Below are positions 1 to 10,300 of a DNA stretch of 64,000 nt, piece by piece (within the stretch, counting starts at the first letter, position 1; every line of letters starts with the position of its first letter). The DNA lies in assembly GCA_010645155.1 (NCBI GenBank), contig CM021322.1:5085896-5149895 (forward strand), written 5' to 3'. A model generated the notes under the pieces. The model saw only the letters and a list, made by a program, of their open reading frames with translations, had not been told where the DNA came from and searched no databases. The position numbers were made by a program, and so were the translations under genes. This DNA comes from Tigriopus japonicus (Eukaryota > Arthropoda > Copepoda > Harpacticoida > Harpacticidae).

Positions 1-134
1 AAGTGGTGAAATGCTATTGAGTAAGGGTCATGGTTTTGAAATACGGGACAAATAGTTCTTTGACCAAGTGTGTCACGATTAACGTCCATGTCAATAGTCG
101 GCCAATAAATTAACTTCTTTTTTCCCATGACTAG

Positions 135-293
135 GTGATGCCCAAACGCACGAATAAACCGGGAATTACCAACTCGCATCGACCTCCTAGGGGCGGAAGG
201 GGCGGATTTCGAGGCGCTTCCAGGGGTGGATATCGAGGGCGCGGCGGGTTTGGAGCCATGCGCAGGCCGAGGTATGCGATAGTGAATGAATAG
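135..293 (+). CDS. Last exon of an RGG-box RNA-binding protein (5' part outside the window)
   Basis: A pyrimidine-rich tract ending in AG at 133-134 is followed by a frame that stays open to a TAG at 291-293, about 52 codons. The peptide is rich in RGG/RGGF/RGGY repeats (roughly codons 15-38) and ends in a short basic tail. RGG boxes bind RNA and are usual substrates of arginine methyltransferases, and they often form the C-terminus of nuclear RNA-binding or mRNA-export factors. No other domain is visible, so the family cannot be named. An AATAAA lies at 511-516, about 220 bases after the stop, which suits a 3' UTR. The exon could also be entered at the internal ATG at 138, but the upstream acceptor makes a spliced terminal exon more likely. 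Confidence 0.55.
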   Translation: MMPKRTNKPGITNSHRPPRGGRGGFRGASRGGYRGRGGFGAMRRPRYAIVNE

Positions 294-1074
294 ATGGGTC
301 TGAAACGGGGTTCGACATGTCAAGGAACATTTCAGGAGTGAAGATGGCAAGCCTAGGCCAAGGATTTGGTTCATGGACTATTTCCAGTTTTACAATTTCT
401 TTTTTCAAACGGAGAAAAACTGATAGCGAACCTCTTTTCTATCTTATACCACCTGACGTAAACTCACCTTACATATGGCCAATCTACGAAATTGCATATT
501 GTTGTTCTCGAATAAAAAGAACCTAATACACTAGCTTAGTTCAGCCAACCCTCTCTATACGTGACAATTATCACGGCCTCTCACAGCCTTGATTTTAAGT
601 CTTCTGCTTGAGTAAAATATGCCTAATTTCCAAGTTAAGCCTACTTCCCCAAAGAGTGGCACTTAATGTAAAACATGTCTCTGTTTACGATGTCGACCCC
701 TTGACATAATTTCAAGTAAACTAGATATCTCAAACACATTAATGTCTTGTTTCAGGTACCGAGGGCGTGGCGCTTTCTATTCCCCCTATTAGTGACGAAG
801 GGGTCACTCGGTTTTTTTCATCTGGCACCCCACATTTTTGCTCGCTTCATCATCGCTCATTCGACCCATTCAGCAGGGGCCTCAAACTTAAAAGGAACGG
901 GGAAAAGTAGACAAAACAAAGAGGATAGGAGAACCAGAAAAAAAAAATCAACAAAAAAGATGGGCCGGACACAAAAGAACATTCAACAATCCAAAAAAGA
1001 GCCATGTTAATATAATTGTAATTCTCGAAAAGAACAGAAAATGCCCACATGTTAGTTGAGAAAGAAAAAAGGTT
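294..1074. other. 3' UTR and intergenic DNA after the RGG-box gene
   Basis: Contains the likely polyadenylation signal (AATAAA at 511-516). The rest is A/T-rich with an A-rich tract near 935-960. No coding frame with splice support was found. Confidence 0.4.
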
Positions 1075-1077
1075 TTG

Positions 1078-1497
1078 ATGGTTCAAGAACTTTCAACTAG
1101 TTTGAGTCCCCTTGAAGTTTGGCGGAAGTGTATCCGTCTCCTTCAATCTTCATCGTCCAGTTTATTGGGCGGAGTGGACCCATTGGATCTTCCTCTTGAT
1201 CGGCAAACATCCTTGAGCTCAATCAGGGTAAGTTGTTGCACTCCTCCTCCTCTTCCTCTCCGGCTTATTTGGTCATTTCAGAGCCTACTTTACCGTCAAG
1301 TATTGAATGTCGTGGACCCGCGCCATGTTTCCCGTGTTTTGCCCATGATTATATCGATCTATTTTCACACGTTTTTGCTTGATTTTGCCCCACAAACTCA
1401 TTTCTTGGCTATTCATGCCAGAAATGGCTTTGTCTGGTTGTTGCTGTTCCTCTCTCTTTTCCTTATGTCACAATATAAAAGGGAAACAAACACTTAA
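1078..1497 (+). CDS. Short unrecognised open frame with a possible 54-base intron
   Basis: A frame starting at ATG 1078 (a second ATG lies at 1075) runs to the TAA at 1495-1497, about 139 residues. It contains a good donor (GTAAGT after 1229) and a pyrimidine-rich acceptor before about 1284. These bound a 54-base segment that keeps the frame either way, so both retained and spliced forms are open. The N-terminal half is Ser/Leu-rich and the C-terminal half has a hydrophobic stretch followed by a basic end, which could be one membrane segment. I recognise no family. It lies between the RGG-box gene and the large minus-strand gene. The main alternative is a chance open frame. Confidence 0.25.
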   Translation: MVQELSTSLSPLEVWRKCIRLLQSSSSSLLGGVDPLDLPLDRQTSLSSIRVSCCTPPPLPLRLIWSFQSLLYRQVLNVVDPRHVSRVLPMIISIYFHTFLLDFAPQTHFLAIHARNGFVWLLLFLSLFLMSQYKRETNT

Positions 1498-1596
1498 AAA
1501 AACAAAAAAAACAATCCGATTCCGATGCGTTTATTAGTACATTCTGAATATTTTGACTTAGATTCATGACTCACGGGTGAACGAGATATGGTGTAG

Positions 1597-2067
1597 CTAC
1601 TTATTGTTGTTATTGTTATTACTGTTACTGCTGCCATTCTTGGACTTTTTCCGATTAGGAGGGTGCTTTCTACTGGGTGGCAATGAGCCGTAGCTCTCGT
1701 CAGAAGTGTATTCCTCGTCCTTGGACCGCAATGGCATGCTCACGGGCACTGCGGGTATCCCGGAATGCTCGGGACTTGGGCTGCGTATGATATCGCCGTC
1801 GGGATAAGGCACCAGGTCCTTGTTTTCAGAGTCGTACACGATATTGAGTTGGGTGGAGTGCGCGACGGCGTTGCGAGCCGTGGGTGTGTGAACGGGAAGG
1901 GGTGTGTCTTGACTAGTAGGAGTGGTGACCGAACCCTCGACCTTTGTTACGGGTGAAGCCCGTGACTCCACCGACGCCTTGATGTTGCGATCGGGCATGA
2001 AAGGCATGCCTTTCTTTAATCCTTCCCGAAATTTCTGCGGCACACTGCGTGCCGTGAGTGAGTGAAT
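1597..2067 (-). CDS. Possible alternative or further terminal exon with a poly-Asn C-terminus
   Basis: A pyrimidine-rich acceptor ending at 2,068 opens a phase-0 frame of 156 residues ending in a run of Asn codons, a Lys and a stop at 1,597-1,599. Its composition (Ser/Pro/Thr-rich, acidic patches) resembles the tail of the large upstream gene, and the phase fits. The upstream donor is weak, so it could also be an alternative last exon or belong to another transcript. The Asn run is coded by an AAC/AAT repeat and may vary in length. Confidence 0.4.
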   Translation of the reverse strand: MHSLTARSVPQKFREGLKKGMPFMPDRNIKASVESRASPVTKVEGSVTTPTSQDTPLPVHTPTARNAVAHSTQLNIVYDSENKDLVPYPDGDIIRSPSPEHSGIPAVPVSMPLRSKDEEYTSDESYGSLPPSRKHPPNRKKSKNGSSNSNNNNNNK

Positions 2068-3058
2068 CTGAAATAATGAGAGTGAACGAGTTGGAAAACG
2101 GTGCACATCACGAAGACTGAACAAGAGAGAAAAAGAGTGGTAAGAAGAACCAATGTTGGACAGATCCATCCCACAGAATCATCATGCTTGATGCTATACG
2201 AACCACGGACTTCTTTGGACGACGAGGCTAGCGATGAGAAATTTGATTTAAAGTAGGAACAAATCAATGGCGTTCTGCTAATGGGAGCATGCTTCAGTTG
2301 AATGGACGAGATATTTCCAATTTCAGATCAATCAAATATCGGAGTGAAAAGTTGTGGCTTCTCAAAACTATGTACCATATCAAAACATTGAATGAATGAG
2401 CTCGCCCTTTCCTGATAAACTTTACCAGAAGAGGGCTAGTCCATTCGTTATGCTAAAGAGTATGCTCTACGCATAGAGAAACTATCGCGCTTCACTCCGA
2501 TGTTTGATTAGGTTGAAAATAACAATATGAGCTCTACCCAACATATGCCAGGTCTCAATTGCATGAGAACATACCTGATCTACTCCAACTGAAAATCATA
2601 ATATTCATCGTTAGCCTCGTGGTTTGAAGGAATTCAGTGGTTCTTGGAGGCTAGGATTGTACATGCAAAAAGAGGTGTGGGTCTGGACTAATTGAGCGGC
2701 ATGCGCAAGAAAATGAGTCTGAATTCACGGAGGAAAAAGACGAGAGAGACACGCGCAAACACACACGCAGCAAACAGTTAGTTGTCAACCATGGCTTTGG
2801 GATGAAAGAGTTCCAGATTGGCCTCTGTTCTTAAGGTAGACGAGCGGGAATGAAAGCCTGAATCAATCCAGGTGTTGGAAGAAGAGGACTCTTCACGGAA
2901 GGCAAAACCAGATCTTAAGGACTAGAGAGACGGAAAGTGGAAACAGATTAACACAAGCCACCACGCACTGAAATGTCCCAAGCATTTGAGAGACAGAAGT
3001 GGGACCATCAAAACAGAAAAAGGGCCGTCCCCATGAAATGAAAACGGACATCGGCCAT

Positions 3059-4357
3059 CTATAGCAAGCTAGAGTCATGAGCAATAAGTACCGTAGTCGT
3101 ATTATGGTTAGTAGGGTCAGCAGTCAAAGAATGTTGTTCATGTTCCCTCTTCCTAATGGGTATCACAGTTTGAACCCTCTGGCTCAATTGGATCAGAGGA
3201 GCAGAAATTGGCGTCGAAGGTTCGGGAGCATCCGAGGAACCGTTGCAATAGATTTGTTGGCCATTTACCGTCACCGAGGACGCTTTCTGACAAGGATTGG
3301 CACCGTTTTGATTGATTTTGATCAGGGTCACGTGTCCACTCGGATTGGAACCCGATTCTGGACCAGAAGCGCCAATATTCGAGTAAAAGCCAGACTCTTC
3401 CATGGAATTCTGCCCGAAGCATTCCTCATAGATGTTCTCGTCCAAAGGATCCTCGTCGATGGTTGAGTAGATGTGATCGAATTGCTCTTCATAATCGTGG
3501 CCCGATCCCGAAGGACTGGATTCATCCGATGTGAAATGGGTCTCTTTGGAAATTTTACGTAATCCCGGTTCCATCATGATTAATGCGTCCTCGATATTCG
3601 ATTCAGAGGCATATTTCTGGTGGAGTTTGCTCAGCCCTTTGGCCTCCGGGTCGGTTTCTCGATCCAAGCTATGGCGTTTCCATAATTCTGTGGGATGTCG
3701 CTTGGACGATATCTCGAGATCGCTCCAAATGAAATGATTCGGGTTAGGTTGACGTCTGCCTGACGGGACAAAATGGCGTTCTTCAGGGGTCAATGGCTCA
3801 TTGGGTTCTTCTGGTATCGAGGCCAAGGAACTTCCAGTGAATCGGCTTTGAGAGAATCCGTCCATGCTTAGACGGAAATTGTCTTCATCCTCGGAGGAAT
3901 ATGGCCAATCATCAATAACTCCATCCTGATTCACGGGCATCTTGAGCGGGGAATTCAAGTCAATGTCCTCGAAATAATCGTCTTCTTCATCATCATCATC
4001 AGCTCCTATTATTTGTGGTTCGAAGTCGAGATCTTCCTCTAGAACCACTTGACCGTGAATGGTCAATTCTTCGACCTCGGCCTCTTCTTGTTGCAAAGAT
4101 TCAAGATCGTCCAGACTTTCCTCTAGGGAGTCTGGAGAGTGAGAGGATTCGCCACTCTCACTTAAAGACGAACTAATGTCCAAAGTGGACGGATCATCGG
4201 GGTCTTCTTGGCTTTCATCCGAAGAGAATTCGGACAGAGATTCGAAATCGTTGGGCGGGTTAGATGTGTTAGTTGGAGAAATTGGCGAAAGATGGTCGAA
4301 TTTCGGTTGTCGTGCTTGGTCAAATGAGTCGATAGGAGAGCAAGAAGTCGATCCGTT
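3059..4357 (-). CDS. Terminal exon of the Rab-effector/Ig gene: acidic tail with tyrosine cluster
   Basis: After an acceptor at 4,358 the frame is open for 432 codons to a stop at 3,059-3,061. The first half is very acidic, with Asp/Glu runs near residues 1910-1925. The second half has three tyrosines in acidic or Ser-rich settings (about residues 2090, 2103 and 2118), possible phosphotyrosine docking sites. A weak in-frame donor (GTGATA or GTACTT) near the end could instead join the phase-0 exon at 2,067-1,597. Which ending is used cannot be decided by eye. Confidence 0.55.
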   Translation of the reverse strand, partial: NGSTSCSPIDSFDQARQPKFDHLSPISPTNTSNPPNDFESLSEFSSDESQEDPDDPSTLDISSSLSESGESSHSPDSLEESLDDLESLQQEEAEVEELTIHGQVVLEEDLDFEPQIIGADDDDEEDDYFEDIDLNSPLKMPVNQDGVIDDWPYSSEDEDNFRLSMDGFSQSRFTGSSLASIPEEPNEPLTPEERHFVPSGRRQPNPNHFIWSDLEISSKRHPTELWKRHSLDRETDPEAKGLSKLHQKYASESNIEDALIMMEPGLRKISKETHFTSDESSPSGSGHDYEEQFDHIYSTIDEDPLDENIYEECFGQNSMEESGFYSNIGASGPESGSNPSGHVTLIKINQNGANPCQKASSVTVNGQQIYCNGSSDAPEPSTPISAPLIQLSQRVQTVIPIRKREHEQHSLTADPTNHNTTTVLIAHDSSLL

Positions 4358-7300
4358 CTACATGTTAAATTAGAGTTACGAAATGGATTTCATCTTGGTC
4401 AAAATGTCAATGCAAAATGAATTAACTATATGTAGTCATGCTTGGAGTTTTAGTACAATAAACTCAAGAGTCTCCCTAAAGTACTCTTTAACTGTTACTG
4501 AGTAAAGCGTTTTGGGTTATGGTTTGTTCAAAAAGAGACAGAGAAGGGACAAGAGTTCCTGTTATTGTATTAACCTTATCCTCACCTCTTGCTTCGATGT
4601 TTGAGAACTGAGTTTCATCAACGCCCTCGGTTTATTCTGAAAGGATAAATCATTGTCATGTTTCAACTAACACATTCATTTCTTAGGAGTCTCACCTTTT
4701 TGGAACCATCTCCAATCTTGACCTGTTGCTCTACTTTTGGAACGGTTGGCTTAGGTTGAAATTTGGTGGCCAGCTCTTTTACCGAGGGTAAAGTGGCCAA
4801 ACTATCGTTCGATCCTCCAAGTGATTCGGTATCATGGAGGATTTCTCGATCCGGTGTGGCCATGGATTTCACCGAGGACACCGTAGACGAGGTCAGATCA
4901 TCCGAATCACTTCTCTCGCAAGAATCAGAATGGATGAACACCTCGGAAGTAGAAATGCTAACCTGTTTCTTCTTCAGGCCATGATGATGGTTGTTGATCT
5001 TGGTTTTGGGCGGAAGATGGGGTGGTACCAAGGAGTCATTGGACACGTATTTGCCCTTAGGAGGCAAGGGTGGAGCACTTCGACCACTACTATAGTCGGA
5101 ATCCACCGATAATAAACTATCCATACTGCCCAAACGATGCGAGTTCGATTTGCGGAGTTCCCAAGTTCGGACTCGCGTTCGCTCTGAGCGATTCATCTCG
5201 ATTTGTTTCTGAAATCGAGCAATCTCCTCCTCCACTTTTGATCTCTGGAAGAATGTTCATGGGAAATTATCGATTTAGAATAACAAACCACGAGTTCTTG
5301 CACATGGGAGATTCTTACATTCCAGTCCTTTTCGGATGGTGACGAGTTTGGACTTTTGTTTACTTGAGGAGGTTCCACGTGGTTCTCGATGGGTCCTGGA
5401 TCCGATTGACCCTTTCGTTTCACCTCGTGCTTAATGTCCTGGAACAAAAGCCAATAATCGTATTGAGACAGTGTCCTTTGGAAATGGACCGAACACCATA
5501 TTTTTTAGAAGCAATTAAGAATCTCTGTTCACTCGTTATTTCCCATCGCACGCAGACAAACGATCTCGAGGTGTGGTCAGAAAATTCACACCAAACTTCA
5601 AGTGGTGGAAGATGATTTTGATGAAGGGGAATGCAAGAGTGCAACAAAGGGAAGCCCACAAAAGAGACGGGAATTTGGTTCATTCATCGGTCTTACCAGG
5701 AAACAATAAATGAAGCTAAAACAAGGACCACAAGAGCTAAATGAGGAGCCCAACAAAGCACACTTGTTTCAGTCAATTCAGACCCTTTACAGATGCATTA
5801 GACCTTTGGTTCTGGGGTTGTAAATCCAAATTGTGGCCATTTCGTAGGATAAAAGGACCCTTCCTGTATGAATGACCACACATGCCTGAGTTAAACCCAC
5901 ATTAAAATGGGATCTGGAGTTCCTCTTGGGAACAAGAGATAACGAGAGTATTTTGCTTCAGAGACTGTTGCGTCCAAAAAAAGACCAACATGGAAGCAAA
6001 ACGGATGGGTTGAATTGCTAACGGTCGGCGTTAACGATTGTCGGACAAACACTCGGTTTTAGAAATGTCATTTCCGCTCTGATCTCCAAAGCTGCGATGG
6101 ATTGCCCTATATATATCTACGTACACGCATGCACAAAGTGTTAAGGAGACTGGAAGCTGATAACGATCAAACGTATTGGAACAACTAAAAAGTCGACAAT
6201 TTTCAAAATACGTTTTTTTCCGAGAATTGCGTAAATACATTATATTGCCATGTTCATGTAAAAAGTAACAGAAAAAAACATCAACTTGAAAGCTCGACTC
6301 GACATGTCAATCAAACGGTTAAACATGACCAAGACCATGAAAGATTGCATGCACGGGTTTACGAAGAATCCAAAGAGTTTTTTTACCCCGATTGTCGACA
6401 CTGACGATTCGTAGTAGCAGAAATAGAGAAAGAGATAGATTGGTGGTTAGCACGTTAGCACTGGCGAAAATTGCCGCAGTTCCCGTCCATAATAAAGCTT
6501 GAAACTGGTCGTCGACTTGAGAATAGAATCAATGCCCGTGCCTACCTTTGGATGCGAAGTCGAAGTCACGGTTCTGAAAGGGGGTGAACTCGGCGATTCC
6601 TTCGTATCTGAGCTCGATGAAAGCCTCTTGAATTTGGGTACTTCTTCCATGTCGCCATTGATATAGTAATCTCTTCGATAACGGGCAGAATTGATAGACC
6701 TCAAGCCGCAATCAATCTTACGAGGCGCGTTCAAGGTCATCATAAGGTCGTTGTGGGACGTGTTTACGGATCTAAAGAGGCCTTCCTTTTGAAAGGATTT
6801 GTCTGTTGAAGATAATCGAACCTCGAGGGTCTTACCTGACGAAATCCGTTGGTGATGAAAGGTGGAGTGAATCTCGACTTCCCCTGGTGAGCCTTCGCTC
6901 AATATTTTCCTTGCTATAGGGGTTATTCAGTAGCGAAATGGCATTTTCCGTCCATTTCCGGTGTTCACGATCCGCAATTGTACCTTTAAAAACCAAATCC
7001 CCGGCCAGCGTTAGCTCAGACAACAAAGGATTTTAAAATTTGCCACTAAAAGTCTCACCTGGTCGTGCTGGAGGTCGATCGAGGTCAATAAATTCCAGCT
7101 CACTGGCTGAGGTTGTGGCGGTATCGAGGTCGCTCTCTCCATATCCAAGATCTTGGGCCAGAAGTTCGTTCTTAGCCTCGTTGACGAGATTTGTGTTCTT
7201 AGCCTCGGCCAAAGAGGTCAGATATTGATGGTGAATGTTGTTATTGGTGTTGTTGGATGAGGCTCTGAGGGCCAGAGTTGAGGCTGTGGAATGCATTTCG

Positions 7301-10300
7301 TCCACCTCTGAAGTGACACAACTCGAGATCTGGAAAAAAGTAACACAATCGTCATGCTGCATTGTCTGGAGGCACGTTCGACTAGAAATGCACTTGACTG
7401 GATCCATTGAACAGTAATCTGGGAAGTGATTTATTACCGACGAACGATCACGTGTTTGCCAATTTTACCATTCAATCATCTTGAAAGTCATCCTCTCTCT
7501 CGCTCTCATCTCGATTTAATTGCATTTGTGAGGCAGAGGATGCGCAACATTTTGTCACCAAAAAAACTTTGTAAGAGAAGAAGCGACTCCACCACAAAGT
7601 GTGACAAAAAACGAAGTCGCGACCGCAGTAACTCCTTAATTAATATCAAATTAGATGCAGTCAATTTTAATAACTCGAGGTGGAGGGACATTGTCAGCTG
7701 TGTCTCTGAAGTCAAATGTCGAAAGAGCGGCATCAAAAACCAATGTCCGACAAGGTTAATCACCCCGTAACCATGTTAAATATTAAAATACGCACAGAGG
7801 TCGTTTCTATTGAAAGCCAAGAGACGGATTCCATTTTATGATATTTGTTACGCTTATGCTTCGTACGCAAACATTACGCAGTTACTCAAGCATAAACCAG
7901 GGTTTAGGAAACAAAAAACCTACCCTCTACTCGGATTCACTCCTGGAGCTTCCAAAATTTGGCTAAGCAATAACCCTAATGCAATCGATGGAACAACAAA
8001 AGTGCGCGAAGCGGCACACTTGCTTTTTCTGCTCTGTCGCTCATGCTTGGTAAAATTTATCAAATATGTAGTGGCAGGTCACGAATGGAAGGCAATTAAC
8101 AAGATGTGGCTTTTGTTCGAGTTCTTGACTCCATGAAAACTAATCCTCACTTTCAAGCATCATATCGAAGCAACGTTAAGACATCGATTCTTTCTTGACT
8201 ATTTGTTTTGTTTCTTTTAGCTCGTGTTACTACTCACCACCTCACTCGCAAACTTAAATCACGTACTTTCGAAGAAATGAAAATGAGGAAGGTGAGGGAG
8301 TCCTTCAAGGGACCATGCTCAGCCCCCCCTTTTGCGATTTATCTCTCACAATTTTGATCCAACAATCTGACAACGTGGTATGTGGCACATGTGAAAGGAT
8401 GGATGGATCTCTTCCACACTTCACTCAAGACTAATTTTATCTAAAGACAAGTCGGTGGTGTAGTCGACTAAACCACTACATTGCTCTGTTGAGCACTAAA
8501 CAAAGTTCGTCAGCGAAGCACGGAATCGTCGAACCGTTGTTCTCTCAGCGGGCCTTACTTCATCCATCGACGAAGTGTACTAGTTTGCGAACGGCCTACT
8601 GCGAATCAGTGAGCGCACTAATGAAAACCCAGCAACCATCTGGTATTTGCTGCAATACCACGCACAACGTGTCTTCAGTCATGTACGTACAGAGTACAGA
8701 GGCGCCCTTTTGGCATGGGAGCTTCATAATTGCATATTATGCATGGTAAAATGCTTCTATCATTCATCGAAGCAAGAAAATTGAAAAATGGGTAGAAACT
8801 GATCAATTTAAAGGCAAGGAGGCTGATTTAATGCTCCCGAATCGATTGAATTCTTTCAATCACACAATACAGGTAGCCTGCTTCGTAGACTGCTTGGAAG
8901 TGATGATGTTTTCTCCGTCTCGAAATAGATTTGGATTACTTTAACGGGGATGCTCGAAATGAATTATTTGACCGCAGGCAATGCAGGATAGCTCGCTCTG
9001 CCAATTATTCCGTTGTCAAGTTCAACTTTCACCGGGAGTAAGAAATATGCCGATTGAGATGGAGGTTCATTATGAGAACTGATGAAGTAACCACCAATCT
9101 TTTGATCAATAGTATGGTGAAGTGCTGAAAACTTCATTTTTCAAATATGCCATGTTTGCTTTCAATGCCGGACACATTTTTGAACCTGTATATATTGACT
9201 AGTTTCATTTTCCATTTCATAACGTAAAAATCTTGTTTCATAGAGTATTAAGTCCTTTAATAGTAACGATGAATGAACAAGTTCTGCACTAAAAATTGTG
9301 CCTTGTTACGATTATGGACGATAGTATATCAAGTAAGGTATTAAAGTTAAATTTCTACGATCTAAATTGATGCATTTTGCATCAATTTTAGGAAACTTTT
9401 GAGAGTAGGAAAAGGTACAAACTCTGATAACGATAAAACCCCATTAAAAAAGAACTAGTGATGGGCCGACAGGGGTCTTGGCCAAAATTTCGACTAAGTC
9501 CTTTTTCAGCCGAAACCAAAAGCAAGCTGCAACAAAAATGGATCCACACATAGCCCATGTGTCCTTTCGGTTTAGGTAGGTGCAGGGTCAACGGACGAAG
9601 TGAAACAATCATAAATATTACGCCCTTGGGACTAAATAGGATCATGGTATCGATAAGATCATTGTGACAGTTGGCACAGTGTCTTGCATATATTCCTTAA
9701 GGAGAGTAAGGCAAAGTTTTAGGTTGGAATGAACTATTTAGTATCCCACCATGTCTGACCTTTAAGCATCAGCCAAAAAAAGAAGTCTATGAGCCTCAGC
9801 TATCCCTGAAACGGAGAGGATTTTTGTTCTAAATCCGCCAAATTCTACACTTGGCCCGCTGACCCTGTCAAACCGAAACCAAAATTTCTGCCGAAAGCGC
9901 TCATGAGCAATCACTTAATGGAAACGTTATCAGTCTATTTTAAAAGGCTCCCTTGAAAGAAACAAACCTTTAAAAAGATCTCCTATTCATGATGTTTCAC
10001 TCTTAAAGATGACCTTCATTTAAACAGGAAAGCTAAAAACAAAGAAGGCCATAAAATCATTGTCAGCGGAAAATAGCACTTGAGGCTACATTTTGGAGGG
10101 GATTCTCATTCTCTATTGATTCTAAAGAGATTCAGTTAAACAACAACACTGCAGGAACTGTAAATGTGGGTGTAAACTAGGGCATGCTGGACACTTAGCA
10201 TATTGTGAAATTTTGGTTCCAAAAATTTCAACAATTTCCTCGGCCTACGTGAAATTTGACCAATAACTATTCCACCTTGTTTCACACAGTATTGCTTAAA

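Noticed and set aside
7810..8136. Plus-strand open frame of 108 residues in an intron
   Set aside because: Composition looks non-coding and no family is recognised.
8455..8520. tRNA-like A-box (GGTGTAGTCGACTAAACC)
   Set aside because: No matching B-box at the right distance and no cloverleaf could be drawn.
9468..9490. Possible left end of the mariner-like copy at 9.7 kb (ACAGGGGTCTTGGCC)
   Set aside because: Too many mismatches to the TIR, and TA is missing.
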